From Cloacibacterium normanense (lineage in GTDB: Bacteria > Bacteroidota > Bacteroidia > Flavobacteriales > Weeksellaceae), in the NCBI RefSeq assembly GCF_003860565.1, contig NZ_CP034157.1:62001-126000 (forward strand): a stretch of DNA of 64,000 nucleotides, written 5' to 3'. Position 1 is the stretch's first letter. Each line of letters opens with the position of its first letter. The translations under genes were made by a program, and so were the position numbers. The notes below the pieces were generated by a model. The model worked only from the letters and a program-made list of their open reading frames with translations. It searched no databases and had not been told where the DNA came from. Of this stretch, positions 1 to 8,303 are shown piece by piece.

Positions 1-16
1 TAAAAAATAGAAAATA

Positions 17-403
17 ATGAAAAAGTTAATATCAATATTGAGCTTAGGAGTTTTAGTAATCTTAGGAACGCAGTGTTCTTCTCCTAAACCTGCAGAAAGT
101 AATGCTCAAACTGAAGCCCAAAAAGAAGTTTCAATTAAAGAACAAGTTACAAACGGGGCATTTTTGGTAGATGTAAGAACGCCACAAGAATTTGCAGAAG
201 GAAGTGTAAAAGGAGCAGTGAATATTCCGCTTGATGAAGTAGAAAGTAGATTGAATGAATTCAAAGGAAAACCATCTGTAATTGTTTTTTGTAGAACAGG
301 AAACAGAAGCGGACAAGCGAAAGCGATTCTAGAATATAACGGAATAAAAAATGTAACCAACGGAATCAATACCAAAACGGTAAACGAAGAATTGGCAAAA
401 TAA
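17..403 (+). CDS. Rhodanese-like domain lipoprotein
   Basis: A 128-residue exported protein with one rhodanese domain. The N-terminus is a hydrophobic signal ending in a relaxed lipobox with Cys20, so the protein is probably anchored in the cell envelope. The rhodanese fold covers about residues 38-125: the DVRTPQEF motif near residue 52 and the active-site loop CRTGNRS with Cys92 are intact. Single-domain rhodaneses carry persulfide sulfur or move sulfane sulfur; the substrate here is unknown. A strong terminator follows the gene, which converges on dsbD. The upstream region lies outside the window, so operon membership cannot be judged. The family is certain and the lipoprotein status likely. 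Confidence 0.9.
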   Translation: MKKLISILSLGVLVILGTQCSSPKPAESNAQTEAQKEVSIKEQVTNGAFLVDVRTPQEFAEGSVKGAVNIPLDEVESRLNEFKGKPSVIVFCRTGNRSGQAKAILEYNGIKNVTNGINTKTVNEELAK

Positions 404-430
404 AAATTCGTTTTACTATTCTCTTGACTA

Positions 431-468
431 AAAAAAAAAAAGCTTTCAAAATTTTGAAAGCTTTTTTA
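431..468. terminator. Bidirectional intrinsic terminator
   Basis: A near-perfect palindrome (AAGCTTTCAAA / TTTTGAAAGCTT) with an A-run on its left and a T-run on its right lies between the convergent rhodanese gene and dsbD, so it can stop transcription in both directions. Confidence 0.85.
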
Positions 469-488
469 TTGATAAAGAATTGATAATT

Positions 489-2528
489 CTATTTCTGTTT
501 TTTATAAAATTCAATTCCACATTCTAAGAATTTTTTGAAATCTTCTTTCGGCATATAACCAGAAACAGGAGTGTTAATCACTTTTCCTTCTGGAGTTACC
601 AAAACGTAATGCGGTTGAGAATTATTATTAAAATTCACTTGTTGGAACATGCTCCATTTATCACCTATGGTTTTAATACGTTTCATTTGTCCGTTTCCTA
701 AATCTACTTTGGTTTGTTCTGCTTCTGGCAATTCTTCTTTGTCGTCTACATAAAGAGAAGCGAGAATGACTTCGTTTTGTAAAGTTGGCAGAATATCAGG
801 TTCGCTCCACACAAATTCCTCCATTTTTCTACAATTTTCGCAACCATAACCTGTGAAATCTATTAAAACAGGTTTGTTTTCTTTCTTCGCTAATGCTATC
901 GCTTTGAAATAATCATGTTCTGGATGCATTCCTAGAATTCCGTCTTTTTCATCATGAAGATAGCTCACATTAATTGGAGGCAAAATCCCTGAAAGCATCT
1001 GTAATTTTGGTCTTTCTGCAGGAACTAATCCTTGAACTAAATATACTAAAAATCCTATTCCTAAAACTCCAAAGATTTTTCGAGTGACAGAAATTTTTTG
1101 GTTTTTATCATCGTGTGGAAATCTGATTTTTCCAAATAAATAAAGCACTAAACCGATGGTAATAATTATCCAAATCGCGATGAAGAGTTCACGTTTTAGT
1201 AAGAATGTTTTAGAAACTAAATCTGCTTTTGACAAGAATTTCAATGCTAAAGCTAATTCTACGAAGCCAAGAACTACTTTTACAGTATTCATCCAGCCGC
1301 CAGATTTTGGCAAACTTTGTAACGCTTGCGGAAATAATGCCAATAGTCCGAAAACAATTGCCCAACTTAAACCAAATCCTGCTAAAGCAAAGGTTAATAA
1401 CATCGGAACATTTGCAGAACCCGTAACAGCGCTTCCTAATAAACTTCCTAAAATTGGTCCAGTACAAGAAAATGAAACAATGACCAAGGTTAAAGCCATA
1501 AAGAAAATCCCAATCAAACCGCCAGCTTCTTCGGCTTTTGCAGATTTATTGGCTACCCAACTTGGTAATGTGATATCATAGTATCCAAAAAAGCTTAATG
1601 CAAAGAATAAGAAAATTGCAAAAAAGAATAAATTTAACCAAATATTGGTAGAAATTTGATTAAAAATGTTCCCCGAAATTCCATCAATGATATGAAAAGG
1701 AACACTTAATAATACAAAAATTAAAAGAATGAAAAATCCATAAAGAAGAGCATCTCTTTTGCCTTTTGCTTTGTCTTTTTGTCCTTTGGTGAAGAACGAA
1801 ACCGTTAAAGGAATCATTGGGAAGACGCACGGTGTAAGCAATGCAATTAATCCACCGATAAAACCTAAAATAAAAATCCAAAGATTGTTTTCTCTGTTTT
1901 CTGTAGTTTTGGTTCCGCAGTCAGTTAATGGATTTTTGAAATCCAAACTATTCACCTTAATTCCTTCGTGTTGTTCTTCCTTTAATGTGGTTGTAAGACT
2001 TGCATTTTCTGTAGTTTTTGTGCTGTCTTTTGTAAGGGTTTCTTCGGTGCTTGTTTCTGTAGTTGTGGCAACAGTACCTTCTATTTTTTTCTCAAATTCT
2101 AAAGTTTCTGGTGCTAGACAAACCTTATCATTACACGTTTGATAGGTAAATTCAGCGGCTACGGAACTTCCTTTTTCAGGATTTTTGAGTTTGAATTTTT
2201 GCTTAAAAATTACATTTCCAGATAGCGTGGTAAGATCAGCACCAAAAGCTTCGGAAAAAGAGGTTTCTTTTTTGCCAGTTTCGGTAGCTTTTCCTATCAA
2301 TTCTATGTCTTTAGAAGCGATTTTTATTTCCGTAGGAATAGCGCCAACTTCTGGGTCTATATCTTTGGAGTAAATGTGCCAACCGTTGTCTATTTTTGCA
2401 GTGATAATGGCTTCGTATTGGTTTTCACCAATAGATTTTATATCATAATTTAGCTTTACGTGTTTTTCTATTTGTGAAAAAAAGAGTTGAGATACAACTG
2501 CGAAAAACAAGAGCAAAAATTTCTTCAT
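489..2528 (-). CDS. dsbD: Thiol:disulfide interchange protein DsbD
   Basis: A 679-residue inner-membrane reductase that carries electrons from cytoplasmic thioredoxin to periplasmic thiol proteins. After a signal peptide (about residues 1-19) comes an N-terminal DsbD-alpha-like domain with a Cys pair near residues 132-137 (TCNDKVC). The central eight-helix CcdA-like domain carries TPCVFPMIPL and SFSCTGPILG, the two membrane Cys positions. The C-terminal thioredoxin domain has GYGCENCRK near residues 560-566. All three redox Cys pairs are present and the length fits Bacteroidetes DsbD. It sits 42 bp downstream of the ATP-grasp gene on the same strand and may be the end of that operon. The thioredoxin-like protein encoded at 5647-6609 is a plausible redox partner. 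Confidence 0.93.
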   Translation of the reverse strand: MKKFLLLFFAVVSQLFFSQIEKHVKLNYDIKSIGENQYEAIITAKIDNGWHIYSKDIDPEVGAIPTEIKIASKDIELIGKATETGKKETSFSEAFGADLTTLSGNVIFKQKFKLKNPEKGSSVAAEFTYQTCNDKVCLAPETLEFEKKIEGTVATTTETSTEETLTKDSTKTTENASLTTTLKEEQHEGIKVNSLDFKNPLTDCGTKTTENRENNLWIFILGFIGGLIALLTPCVFPMIPLTVSFFTKGQKDKAKGKRDALLYGFFILLIFVLLSVPFHIIDGISGNIFNQISTNIWLNLFFFAIFLFFALSFFGYYDITLPSWVANKSAKAEEAGGLIGIFFMALTLVIVSFSCTGPILGSLLGSAVTGSANVPMLLTFALAGFGLSWAIVFGLLALFPQALQSLPKSGGWMNTVKVVLGFVELALALKFLSKADLVSKTFLLKRELFIAIWIIITIGLVLYLFGKIRFPHDDKNQKISVTRKIFGVLGIGFLVYLVQGLVPAERPKLQMLSGILPPINVSYLHDEKDGILGMHPEHDYFKAIALAKKENKPVLIDFTGYGCENCRKMEEFVWSEPDILPTLQNEVILASLYVDDKEELPEAEQTKVDLGNGQMKRIKTIGDKWSMFQQVNFNNNSQPHYVLVTPEGKVINTPVSGYMPKEDFKKFLECGIEFYKKQK

Positions 2529-2570
2529 TTTTAAATTTTTAGAGTTACAAAAGTAATTGTTTTTTACAGA

Positions 2571-3623
2571 TTAATCAACCAAAGAAATTTTTCTCAGTTT
2601 TTTTTCTATTGTTTGATTGTTTTTTAAAGCTAAAAAACCTTCTTTAATATTGAGGTAAGGAAAACCTGCTTTGTGATTTTTCCTGCTTATTTTTGCCATT
2701 ATTTTCCAGTGTTTTGCAATTTCTTTCCAAGCAAAAAAGAGGGAGTGTTTTGGGTCGTACATGTGTGTTGGTTCGCTTTTGGCTCCATTTATTTCTATAA
2801 TTTTGAAGCTTTTACCGTCTTTTAGTTGTTCTAAATTTTCATACATTACGTCTAGTCTTCCGAAGTAAAAACCATTTACATTGGTACATATTTCATCTAT
2901 TTTTTTTACTAAATTTTCTGTAATTTCATTTGAAATATCTATAAATTTTGCTCCTCTGGTATGACTTCCGAAGGGCACTAAAATAATTTCTACATTTTCA
3001 GGAACTATTTTCTGCATTTCGTTTTTCATTTCATTTTCTACAGCTTTGATTTGAAATGCACTTCTGGGATTTTCTATCACAAGTTCTTTCAAAGTTTTTT
3101 TACCATTTCCTTTTACATAGAGAAATTCTTTTTTTACCATTCCGGTAATTTTCCCGGTTTTTTCATCAGGAAATCGATGATAAAAAATACCCACTTCATT
3201 TTTGAAATTTATTTTTTCCTGAATCAAAAAATCATAGTCACTATTTTTATAGTAATTTTCTAATTCGTCTGCGTTTTTTATCTCAACAACGCCCAAACCT
3301 TTCAGTCCTATATTGGGTTTTACAATAATGGGAAACTCTAATTTTTGTAATTTGAGACTATTTAAAACTTCCTTAAAGTTACTTTCTGATGAAGCGAAAA
3401 TAGTTTTTGGAATCCAGTTTTCGGGAATCAAATCGTAAATTTCTTTTTTGCTTTCCATTGCCATTCCGCCATATTTTATGGATGGATTTGCTCCATGGAA
3501 AAACAGAAGTGTTCTTGCTTTGAATGCACAATACAGCCAAACCGGGAGAAGTGGCATATAAATGGAATAGACAGACCAATATTCCCAATGTACTATTTTA
3601 TGAAAGCGAAGTTTTAAATTCAT
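2571..3623 (-). CDS. ATP-grasp domain protein
   Basis: A 350-residue protein of the ATP-grasp superfamily, the fold of D-Ala-D-Ala ligase and other carboxylate-amine ligases. Visible elements are the nucleotide-binding strand FPIIVKPNIGLKGLGVVEI (about residues 97-115), the paired acidic segment around LIQEKINFKNEVGIFYHRFP, and the metal-binding IIEINGAKSEPTHMYD near residues 273-289. The first 40 residues are hydrophobic and amphipathic, suggesting membrane association. It overlaps the NRDE gene by 26 bases, typical of tight co-transcription. The substrate is not evident; automatic annotation as D-Ala-D-Ala ligase would be unsafe because the usual Ddl N-terminal domain is absent. Confidence 0.8.
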   Translation of the reverse strand: MNLKLRFHKIVHWEYWSVYSIYMPLLPVWLYCAFKARTLLFFHGANPSIKYGGMAMESKKEIYDLIPENWIPKTIFASSESNFKEVLNSLKLQKLEFPIIVKPNIGLKGLGVVEIKNADELENYYKNSDYDFLIQEKINFKNEVGIFYHRFPDEKTGKITGMVKKEFLYVKGNGKKTLKELVIENPRSAFQIKAVENEMKNEMQKIVPENVEIILVPFGSHTRGAKFIDISNEITENLVKKIDEICTNVNGFYFGRLDVMYENLEQLKDGKSFKIIEINGAKSEPTHMYDPKHSLFFAWKEIAKHWKIMAKISRKNHKAGFPYLNIKEGFLALKNNQTIEKKLRKISLVD

Positions 3624-4308
3624 TTTTCAATAAGATTTTTTCTGGTTTTGAATGTGTATTGAGCCTATCTTGATGTTTCAGAATAATTTCATCAGAAATA
3701 ATTACCTGTGTGGTACTAATGGTTTGTATGGTGTTTTGCCTTTTGATGGTGATTCCGTTTTCCAAATCATTGGTTTTTTGATGATGGAAACTCCAAACCG
3801 TTTCCTCAGAAATATTGTCCTTTTGCAGAAAATTTTGAAAAATCTGTACTCTTTTTCCTCTTGCATTTTCATCATACAAAGTAGCTGAAGACCAAATGTA
3901 TGAACGATTGTTATCTAGCTCTGTAAAATGTTTTTCAGAACCATTCCAACGAAATTCTGCAAGTTTGTTTTGCTGAAAAATGACTAAAGTAAAAGGTTCA
4001 ATATTTTGTAAATCAATATCTTGTAAGGTTGTAAATAAGTTTTTCTTAAAAATTAAATCTAAGACAATTAATCCACGACTTTTTCTATATTCAGCTTCTT
4101 TTTTATGGTTTTCAAAAGCTCCGTTCAACAAAATAATAACATTTCCACTTTCGGAAACGATAAACCAAGTCCCTTTTTTTGCAGCATCTTTTGGGTAAAA
4201 AACACCGTTTTCGGTATGAATTTCTTGGGCAGAACGATGAGGCTTCTCGTCTCGGTTAGAAGTGAGGATAATTTTGTCTTTTAGCGGAAAATAAGTGACA
4301 GTACACAT
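3598..4308 (-). CDS. NRDE family (TANGO2-like) protein
   Basis: A 236-residue member of the NRDE/TANGO2 family, recognised from its N-terminus MCTVTYFP and the following TSNRDEKPHR motif that names the family. Cys2, exposed after Met removal, is the expected Ntn-hydrolase-type nucleophile. Biochemical roles in bacteria are poorly defined; human TANGO2 has been linked to heme and lipid handling. The start codon abuts the stop codon of the DinB gene, and the 3' end overlaps the ATP-grasp gene, so all three are probably translated from one message. Confidence 0.85.
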   Translation of the reverse strand: MCTVTYFPLKDKIILTSNRDEKPHRSAQEIHTENGVFYPKDAAKKGTWFIVSESGNVIILLNGAFENHKKEAEYRKSRGLIVLDLIFKKNLFTTLQDIDLQNIEPFTLVIFQQNKLAEFRWNGSEKHFTELDNNRSYIWSSATLYDENARGKRVQIFQNFLQKDNISEETVWSFHHQKTNDLENGITIKRQNTIQTISTTQVIISDEIILKHQDRLNTHSKPEKILLKNEFKTSLS

Positions 4309-4818
4309 TTAATTTATGTTTTGAATTTCCCTGTATTGAATAGTAGAAGGAGCGATTCCGAAATTTTTATTGATTAAATGATTTGCCTCCATTTCATTTA
4401 AAGCTACTTTTATCAATGCTTGATGATGAATGCAATGCTCAATATTATACACCATTTCTCTGTAAAAATTAGTTGGGATTTCCAAAGAAATATTTCCCAT
4501 GGTTTGATGCAATAGTAGATTTTTATTCGGAAGATTAATCCCAGAAAGTATTTTAGAAATCATTTCCAAGGCTTTTTGGGGTTTCTCCTCTAATTCTAAA
4601 TTTCTTTGCCTTTTGTCATAATTTATTTTACTTGAATAATAAGAATTTAGCAAAATTTCTAAAAATTCGATAATATGACGTGTGTGTCCACCAATAGTAG
4701 CACCATCTAAAGATAAAATTTTTCGAGTATATATTTCGGGTGAAATTTTTTGTAGCAAATCTTGTTGCTCGGTAAGAATCTGGTGTAAGATTTCATAAAC
4801 TTGTTCGTTTCTTTTCAT
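4309..4818 (-). CDS. DinB superfamily four-helix protein
   Basis: A 169-residue helical protein of the DinB/YfiT type. Metal-ligand histidines are placed as the family expects: GGHTRHIIEF around residues 44-53 and EHCIHHQALI around residues 127-136. Members include bacillithiol S-transferases and thiol-dependent isomerases. The genome makes bacillithiol (bshB1 at 23851), so a thiol S-transferase role is possible but only inferred. The start overlaps the stop of the DoxX gene in an ATGA arrangement, and the stop abuts the NRDE start. Confidence 0.8.
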   Translation of the reverse strand: MKRNEQVYEILHQILTEQQDLLQKISPEIYTRKILSLDGATIGGHTRHIIEFLEILLNSYYSSKINYDKRQRNLELEEKPQKALEMISKILSGINLPNKNLLLHQTMGNISLEIPTNFYREMVYNIEHCIHHQALIKVALNEMEANHLINKNFGIAPSTIQYREIQNIN

Positions 4819-5180
4819 ATTTTCATTTTTTTAAATTTTAATAAAAGAATTACACAAAAAACAAAAACGACGAGGGCAAGATAAAATAATTTTCCGCCAT
4901 CATTATTGGTTTCAATTCCCAAAATAAAAATGTGTGAAACAATAGCACCTATCATTGTGAAAAAGCCTAATAATGCTCCCCAGAAAGTAGTTTTCGGGTT
5001 TAGGATTAATATAGCAGTAATTAGCTCCAAAACTCCAGAAAAAACCCTCCCGAATGGTTCGGCGTGAAGTTTAGAAAAAATAGCTACGGAATCTGGATGC
5101 GCCGAAAATTTAAAAAATAAAGTTTGTAGTAAAATAATAGCGGGAACTAATCGTAATGCCCAATTGATATAGTTTTTCAT
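4815..5180 (-). CDS. DoxX-like small membrane protein
   Basis: A 121-residue integral membrane protein with four hydrophobic helices. The motifs LRLVPAIILLQTLFFKFSAH, the FGRVFSGVLELITAILIL stretch and GALLGFFTMIGAIVSH match the DoxX/DoxD-like family, whose members are membrane redox-associated proteins of uncertain function. It lies 4 bp downstream of the YHS protein gene and overlaps the DinB gene, so it belongs to the minus-strand redox-flavoured operon that starts near 6609. Confidence 0.8.
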   Translation of the reverse strand: MKNYINWALRLVPAIILLQTLFFKFSAHPDSVAIFSKLHAEPFGRVFSGVLELITAILILNPKTTFWGALLGFFTMIGAIVSHIFILGIETNNDGGKLFYLALVVFVFCVILLLKFKKMKI

Positions 5181-5184
5181 AATT

Positions 5185-5637
5185 CTACTTTTTAGTTAAT
5201 TTTTCCCAGTTTTGATTGGCTTGTTTCTTCAGTTTTTCCTCGTTCTTGTTCCAAGAAGTGAGGGTGTTGGTAAATAATTTATTGTAAAAGAGATAAGTTT
5301 TTCCATCAATTACTTTAAAAGTATTTGGATTAATCTCTACTTTTTCGCCATAATCTCCCATTGCAAATGCGCACCAACCTCCATAAGCTGGTTCGTATTT
5401 GGTTGGAAATTTTTTCAAGAGTTCTTTGTTTTTGGCAGACGAAGTGTAATAAATTACTCCGTTTACGTTTACCGCAAATTCTTTTTTACCTTTTACGGCT
5501 TTATTTTGCTCAATATATGAAACGGGATCATAGCCTTGAATTGCTAATTTGTTATCTAAATTTCTATGCTCTGTTTTTTGAGAAAAAGCAAAAAAATGAA
5601 GTAAGAAAACGAGAATAATTGCGATGTGTTTTTTCAT
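5185..5637 (-). CDS. Exported YHS-domain protein
   Basis: A 150-residue secreted protein with a signal peptide (about 1-19, ending FAFSQ). The single YHS domain contains IQGYDPVSYIEQNKAVKG, the segment around VNGVIYYTSSAKNKELL, and YEPAYGGWCAFAMGDYG. YHS domains often bind metal or accompany metal-related enzymes, and this arrangement is common as a stand-alone periplasmic protein in Bacteroidetes. The gene is 9 bp downstream of the thioredoxin/peroxiredoxin fusion and 4 bp upstream of the DoxX gene, which suggests joint expression and a role in envelope redox or metal stress. Confidence 0.85.
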   Translation of the reverse strand: MKKHIAIILVFLLHFFAFSQKTEHRNLDNKLAIQGYDPVSYIEQNKAVKGKKEFAVNVNGVIYYTSSAKNKELLKKFPTKYEPAYGGWCAFAMGDYGEKVEINPNTFKVIDGKTYLFYNKLFTNTLTSWNKNEEKLKKQANQNWEKLTKK

Positions 5638-5646
5638 AAATTTTAA

Positions 5647-6609
5647 TTAAAGTTGTTTTAAAATATCTTCTAATGAAGCTCTCACTTTATAATCGGGGTT
5701 GAAGTGTCGCCAAATAATTTTTTGATTTTCATCTAATATATAAGTAGCAGAAACAGGGAGTCTTCCAGTTTCGTCTGAACGGCTTTTTTTGAAATCGTCT
5801 CCTAAATGTTTTTCGTATAAGTCTAAAGTTTTTCTTTCAGGAATGTAGAGTACATCAAAAAGTTCTGCGATTTTATAATTTTCATCATACAAAACAGAAT
5901 ATGAAGTTTTGGTTTTATCGATGGTTTTTGCAATGAACTCGGGCTTTTCGGGTGAAATAATTACCAGTTGTGTATTTTTAGATTCTAATTCAGGAGCAAT
6001 ATTTTGAAGACTTTCTACATACTTATTGCAGTAAGGACACCATTGTCCACGAATGAAAACCAAAACTGTTTTCTTTTTTTCCTGAGACAGAGAAAATGTA
6101 TTGCCAAACTGATTTTGTGCAGTAAAATCTGGGATAGTTTCGCCTACCAATTTACCTTTTACCTCAGCTAAAGTTGGCGTTTTGTTACCTAAATTTCTTT
6201 TTTCTAAAACCGAATATCCAACAGTAAGAAACTGTTTTGCGTTGTAATATCCATAATCGTACTGTACCAGTTCACCATTTTTATCTAAGAAAAGAAAAGA
6301 GGGATAATTTACAATTTTGAATTTTTTGGCAAGATCTACACCTTCTTTTTCGGCATCAATGTAAAGGCTGATAAAATTTTTGTTGAAAAATGCTCCCAAT
6401 TCTGCATCAGGAAATGTATTCTTTTTCATTAGCTTGCAAGGTCCGCACCATGTAGTGTACAAGTCAATGAAAATGAGTTTGTTTTCTTGCTGAGCCAGTT
6501 TCTTGGCTTCTTCTAAATTTTTAGTCTGAAAATTGATTCCGTCTTTGCTTTGTGCATTAAATGAAATACCAACTAAAAATAAAACGGTATAAATGATTTT
6601 TGTAAACAT
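5647..6609 (-). CDS. Exported thioredoxin/peroxiredoxin-like fusion protein
   Basis: A 320-residue periplasmic protein with two thioredoxin-fold domains after a signal peptide (about 1-19, ending FNAQ). The first domain (about 25-140) has an intact WCGPCKLMKK active site. The second (about 155-320) resembles AhpC/TSA peroxiredoxins and carries RGQWCPYCNKYVES, the position of the peroxidatic Cys, with a nearby second Cys. The pairing suggests a self-contained reductase-peroxidase unit, possibly recharged by DsbD encoded downstream. It is the first gene of the minus-strand operon running to 2571 or 489. A terminator upstream (6644-6677) separates it from the sigma factor gene. Confidence 0.85.
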   Translation of the reverse strand: MFTKIIYTVLFLVGISFNAQSKDGINFQTKNLEEAKKLAQQENKLIFIDLYTTWCGPCKLMKKNTFPDAELGAFFNKNFISLYIDAEKEGVDLAKKFKIVNYPSFLFLDKNGELVQYDYGYYNAKQFLTVGYSVLEKRNLGNKTPTLAEVKGKLVGETIPDFTAQNQFGNTFSLSQEKKKTVLVFIRGQWCPYCNKYVESLQNIAPELESKNTQLVIISPEKPEFIAKTIDKTKTSYSVLYDENYKIAELFDVLYIPERKTLDLYEKHLGDDFKKSRSDETGRLPVSATYILDENQKIIWRHFNPDYKVRASLEDILKQL

Positions 6610-6643
6610 AAAATAAATGATTTATTATTAAGTTCCAAAAAGC

Positions 6644-6677
6644 AAAAAAAATCACCCAATGAAAAGGTGATTTTTTA
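6644..6677. terminator. Intrinsic terminator after the sigma factor gene
   Basis: An AAAAAAATCACC / GGTGATTTTTT stem with a loop of about 10 bases is flanked by A- and T-runs. It lies downstream of the minus-strand sigma factor gene and upstream of the thioredoxin fusion gene. Confidence 0.8.
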
Positions 6678-6708
6678 AAATATATATGTAAATTATTGAT
6701 AATCAGGA

Positions 6709-7272
6709 TTAAAAATTATCTTCTTTTTTTATTTTCCGAATCTGCTCTACGCATTTATGTTTTTGATTTTGAGCATTATGTTTGCTAGAATACTTATATT
6801 TTTCCTGAATTTCATCAATATTTTTGTTCTTCATAAAAATATCGTGAATGAGATTTTGGCAATGTGCAGAAATTTCATTGATGTAATCATTCAGTTTGTC
6901 CCAATAATTCCTTTCGTTTTCTATTGCCAGATTTATTTCTTCTTTATTTTCAAAGTAATAACTTTCATAGACTTCTACAGAAAAATTTCTATTTCGCAGT
7001 TTTTTTAACCAAAGGTTTTTAGAAATTCCGGTTACATAATTTGCGAGGCAAGTGTAGGCTTTGAAATGATCATCGTATAGTTTTTCATACAAAATAATCA
7101 ACGCATCCTGAAAAACATCTTCTGCATCTTCCAGGTTTCCTTTGTTTTCGAGAACAAATTTCCGAGTGTAGCCAAAATATTTTTTATAAAGAATTCCAAA
7201 AGCAATATTATTATCTTTCTGGAAATCTTCTATTGCCAAAGAATTCGTAGTTCTTTTATTCATCTTTTTCAT
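6709..7272 (-). CDS. ECF-type RNA polymerase sigma factor
   Basis: A 187-residue sigma-70 family protein of ECF size. Region 2 is visible as NLEDAEDVFQDALIILYEKL (about 46-65). Region 4 is divergent around NIDEIQEKYKYSSKHNAQNQ near the C-terminus, where a helix-turn-helix is expected. No anti-sigma gene is adjacent, and the neighbouring promoters look like housekeeping ones, so its regulon is unknown. It overlaps the end of tilS by 8-17 bases depending on which Met (7272 or 7263) starts it. Translation is therefore probably coupled to tilS, which is unusual because tilS itself appears to lack its usual C-terminal domain here. Confidence 0.8.
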   Translation of the reverse strand: MKKMNKRTTNSLAIEDFQKDNNIAFGILYKKYFGYTRKFVLENKGNLEDAEDVFQDALIILYEKLYDDHFKAYTCLANYVTGISKNLWLKKLRNRNFSVEVYESYYFENKEEINLAIENERNYWDKLNDYINEISAHCQNLIHDIFMKNKNIDEIQEKYKYSSKHNAQNQKHKCVEQIRKIKKEDNF

Positions 7273-8215
7273 GCTTTTTTTTACAATAGATTTCTTTTCT
7301 CTTAATGCTGATTTCGTGGGAGTTGCTTCTAAAGAATTTCCCGTTTTCAGAAAAGATTACTTTTTCTATTTCAATGCCCGTGAAGCCAAGTTTTCTAATA
7401 ATTTCTACAATTATTGTTTTGTGTTTTTTTAGTAATTTTTCTTTGTCTAAAACAAATTCTTTTTCGTCTCCACTTATTAAGATTTCTTCAAATGTTTTTT
7501 GAATTTCTTCTTGAAAAAACTGGTTTGCACTATTAAGATATGAAAGACTTTCTTGAAATTGATTCAAAAAATTAGGAAAAATTTCTAATAATTTGGGCGT
7601 TAGATGATGTCTGATTTTATTTCTCAGATAATCATCTTTTTGGTTGCTTTTATCTTCTCTAAAATCGATGTTGTTTTCTTCTGCAAAAGCATATATTTCT
7701 GATTTTGAGAAGGTCAAAAACGGACGCAAAATTCGGTTTTCATTTTTAGGAATTCCGCTCAATCCTTTAATTCCGGAACCTCTGGAAAGATTGATGATAA
7801 AGGTTTCTAATTCGTCATTCAAATGATGAGCAGTTACTATAAAATCAAGGTTTTCTTCCTTTAAAATTTTAAAAAAGAACTCATATCGGATTCCTCTCGC
7901 CCAATTTTGAAGCGATTTCATCTGATTTTTTTCTTGTTCTGAAACATCTTTTAGATGAAATTTGATGTCATTTTTTTTGCAAAAATCTTCTACAATTTTT
8001 TGATCAAGATTAGAATCTTCTCCTCGGAAATGATAGTTAACATGAGCTACTTGGAACTCTAGACCATTGTCATTTTGAGCGGATTCTAAAAATCTAAACA
8101 AGTGCGAAAGCACCATAGAATCTGAACCACCAGAAACAGCCAAAAGAAATTTTTTAGAAAAAATGTCTTCTCCTAAAACTTCTAAATTTTCCTTAAAATT
8201 GTTAAAATCTAACAA
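7256..8215 (-). CDS. tilS: tRNA(Ile)-lysidine synthase, short form
   Basis: A 319-residue enzyme that ligates lysine to C34 of the CAU-anticodon tRNA-Ile so that it reads AUA. The N-type ATP-pyrophosphatase PP-loop is intact (AVSGGSDSMVLSHL, about 27-40), as is AHHLNDELETFIINLSRGSG with GIKGLSGIPKNENRILRPFL. The chain ends soon after the second domain (KEIYCKKK); family members of about 430 residues carry a further C-terminal RNA-binding domain not found here. Short forms exist elsewhere (Aquifex), so activity remains plausible. The start is TTG, because an in-frame stop lies just upstream and no ATG precedes the PP-loop. A -7 promoter element lies at 8233-8240. Confidence 0.88.
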   Translation of the reverse strand: MLDFNNFKENLEVLGEDIFSKKFLLAVSGGSDSMVLSHLFRFLESAQNDNGLEFQVAHVNYHFRGEDSNLDQKIVEDFCKKNDIKFHLKDVSEQEKNQMKSLQNWARGIRYEFFFKILKEENLDFIVTAHHLNDELETFIINLSRGSGIKGLSGIPKNENRILRPFLTFSKSEIYAFAEENNIDFREDKSNQKDDYLRNKIRHHLTPKLLEIFPNFLNQFQESLSYLNSANQFFQEEIQKTFEEILISGDEKEFVLDKEKLLKKHKTIIVEIIRKLGFTGIEIEKVIFSENGKFFRSNSHEISIKRKEIYCKKKHEKDE

Positions 8216-8232
8216 AACTGTCTATTTTTAGG

Positions 8233-8240
8233 CAAATATA
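8233..8240 (-). promoter_or_regulatory. Promoter -7 element for tilS
   Basis: Read on the minus strand this is TATATTTG, an exact match to the Bacteroidetes -7 consensus TAnnTTTG, 18 nt before the TTG start of tilS. No clear -33 TTTG is seen. It is divergent from, and close to, the TAATTTTG element of the OmpA gene. Confidence 0.5.
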
Positions 8241-8264
8241 ATTCTTCTTGTGGAATGATTTTTG

Positions 8265-8272
8265 TAATTTTG
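8265..8272 (+). promoter_or_regulatory. Promoter -7 element for the OmpA lipoprotein gene
   Basis: TAATTTTG fits TAnnTTTG and lies 31 nt before the ATG at 8304. The -33 region is not a clean match. Together with the minus-strand element at 8233-8240 it forms a compact divergent promoter region. Confidence 0.45.
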
Positions 8273-8303
8273 GTAACAATAATTTTAAAAAGATAAAACC
8301 TTT

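Noticed and set aside
1156-1581. Plus-strand open frame antisense to dsbD
   Set aside because: It mirrors the conserved membrane segments of DsbD; no independent evidence for coding.
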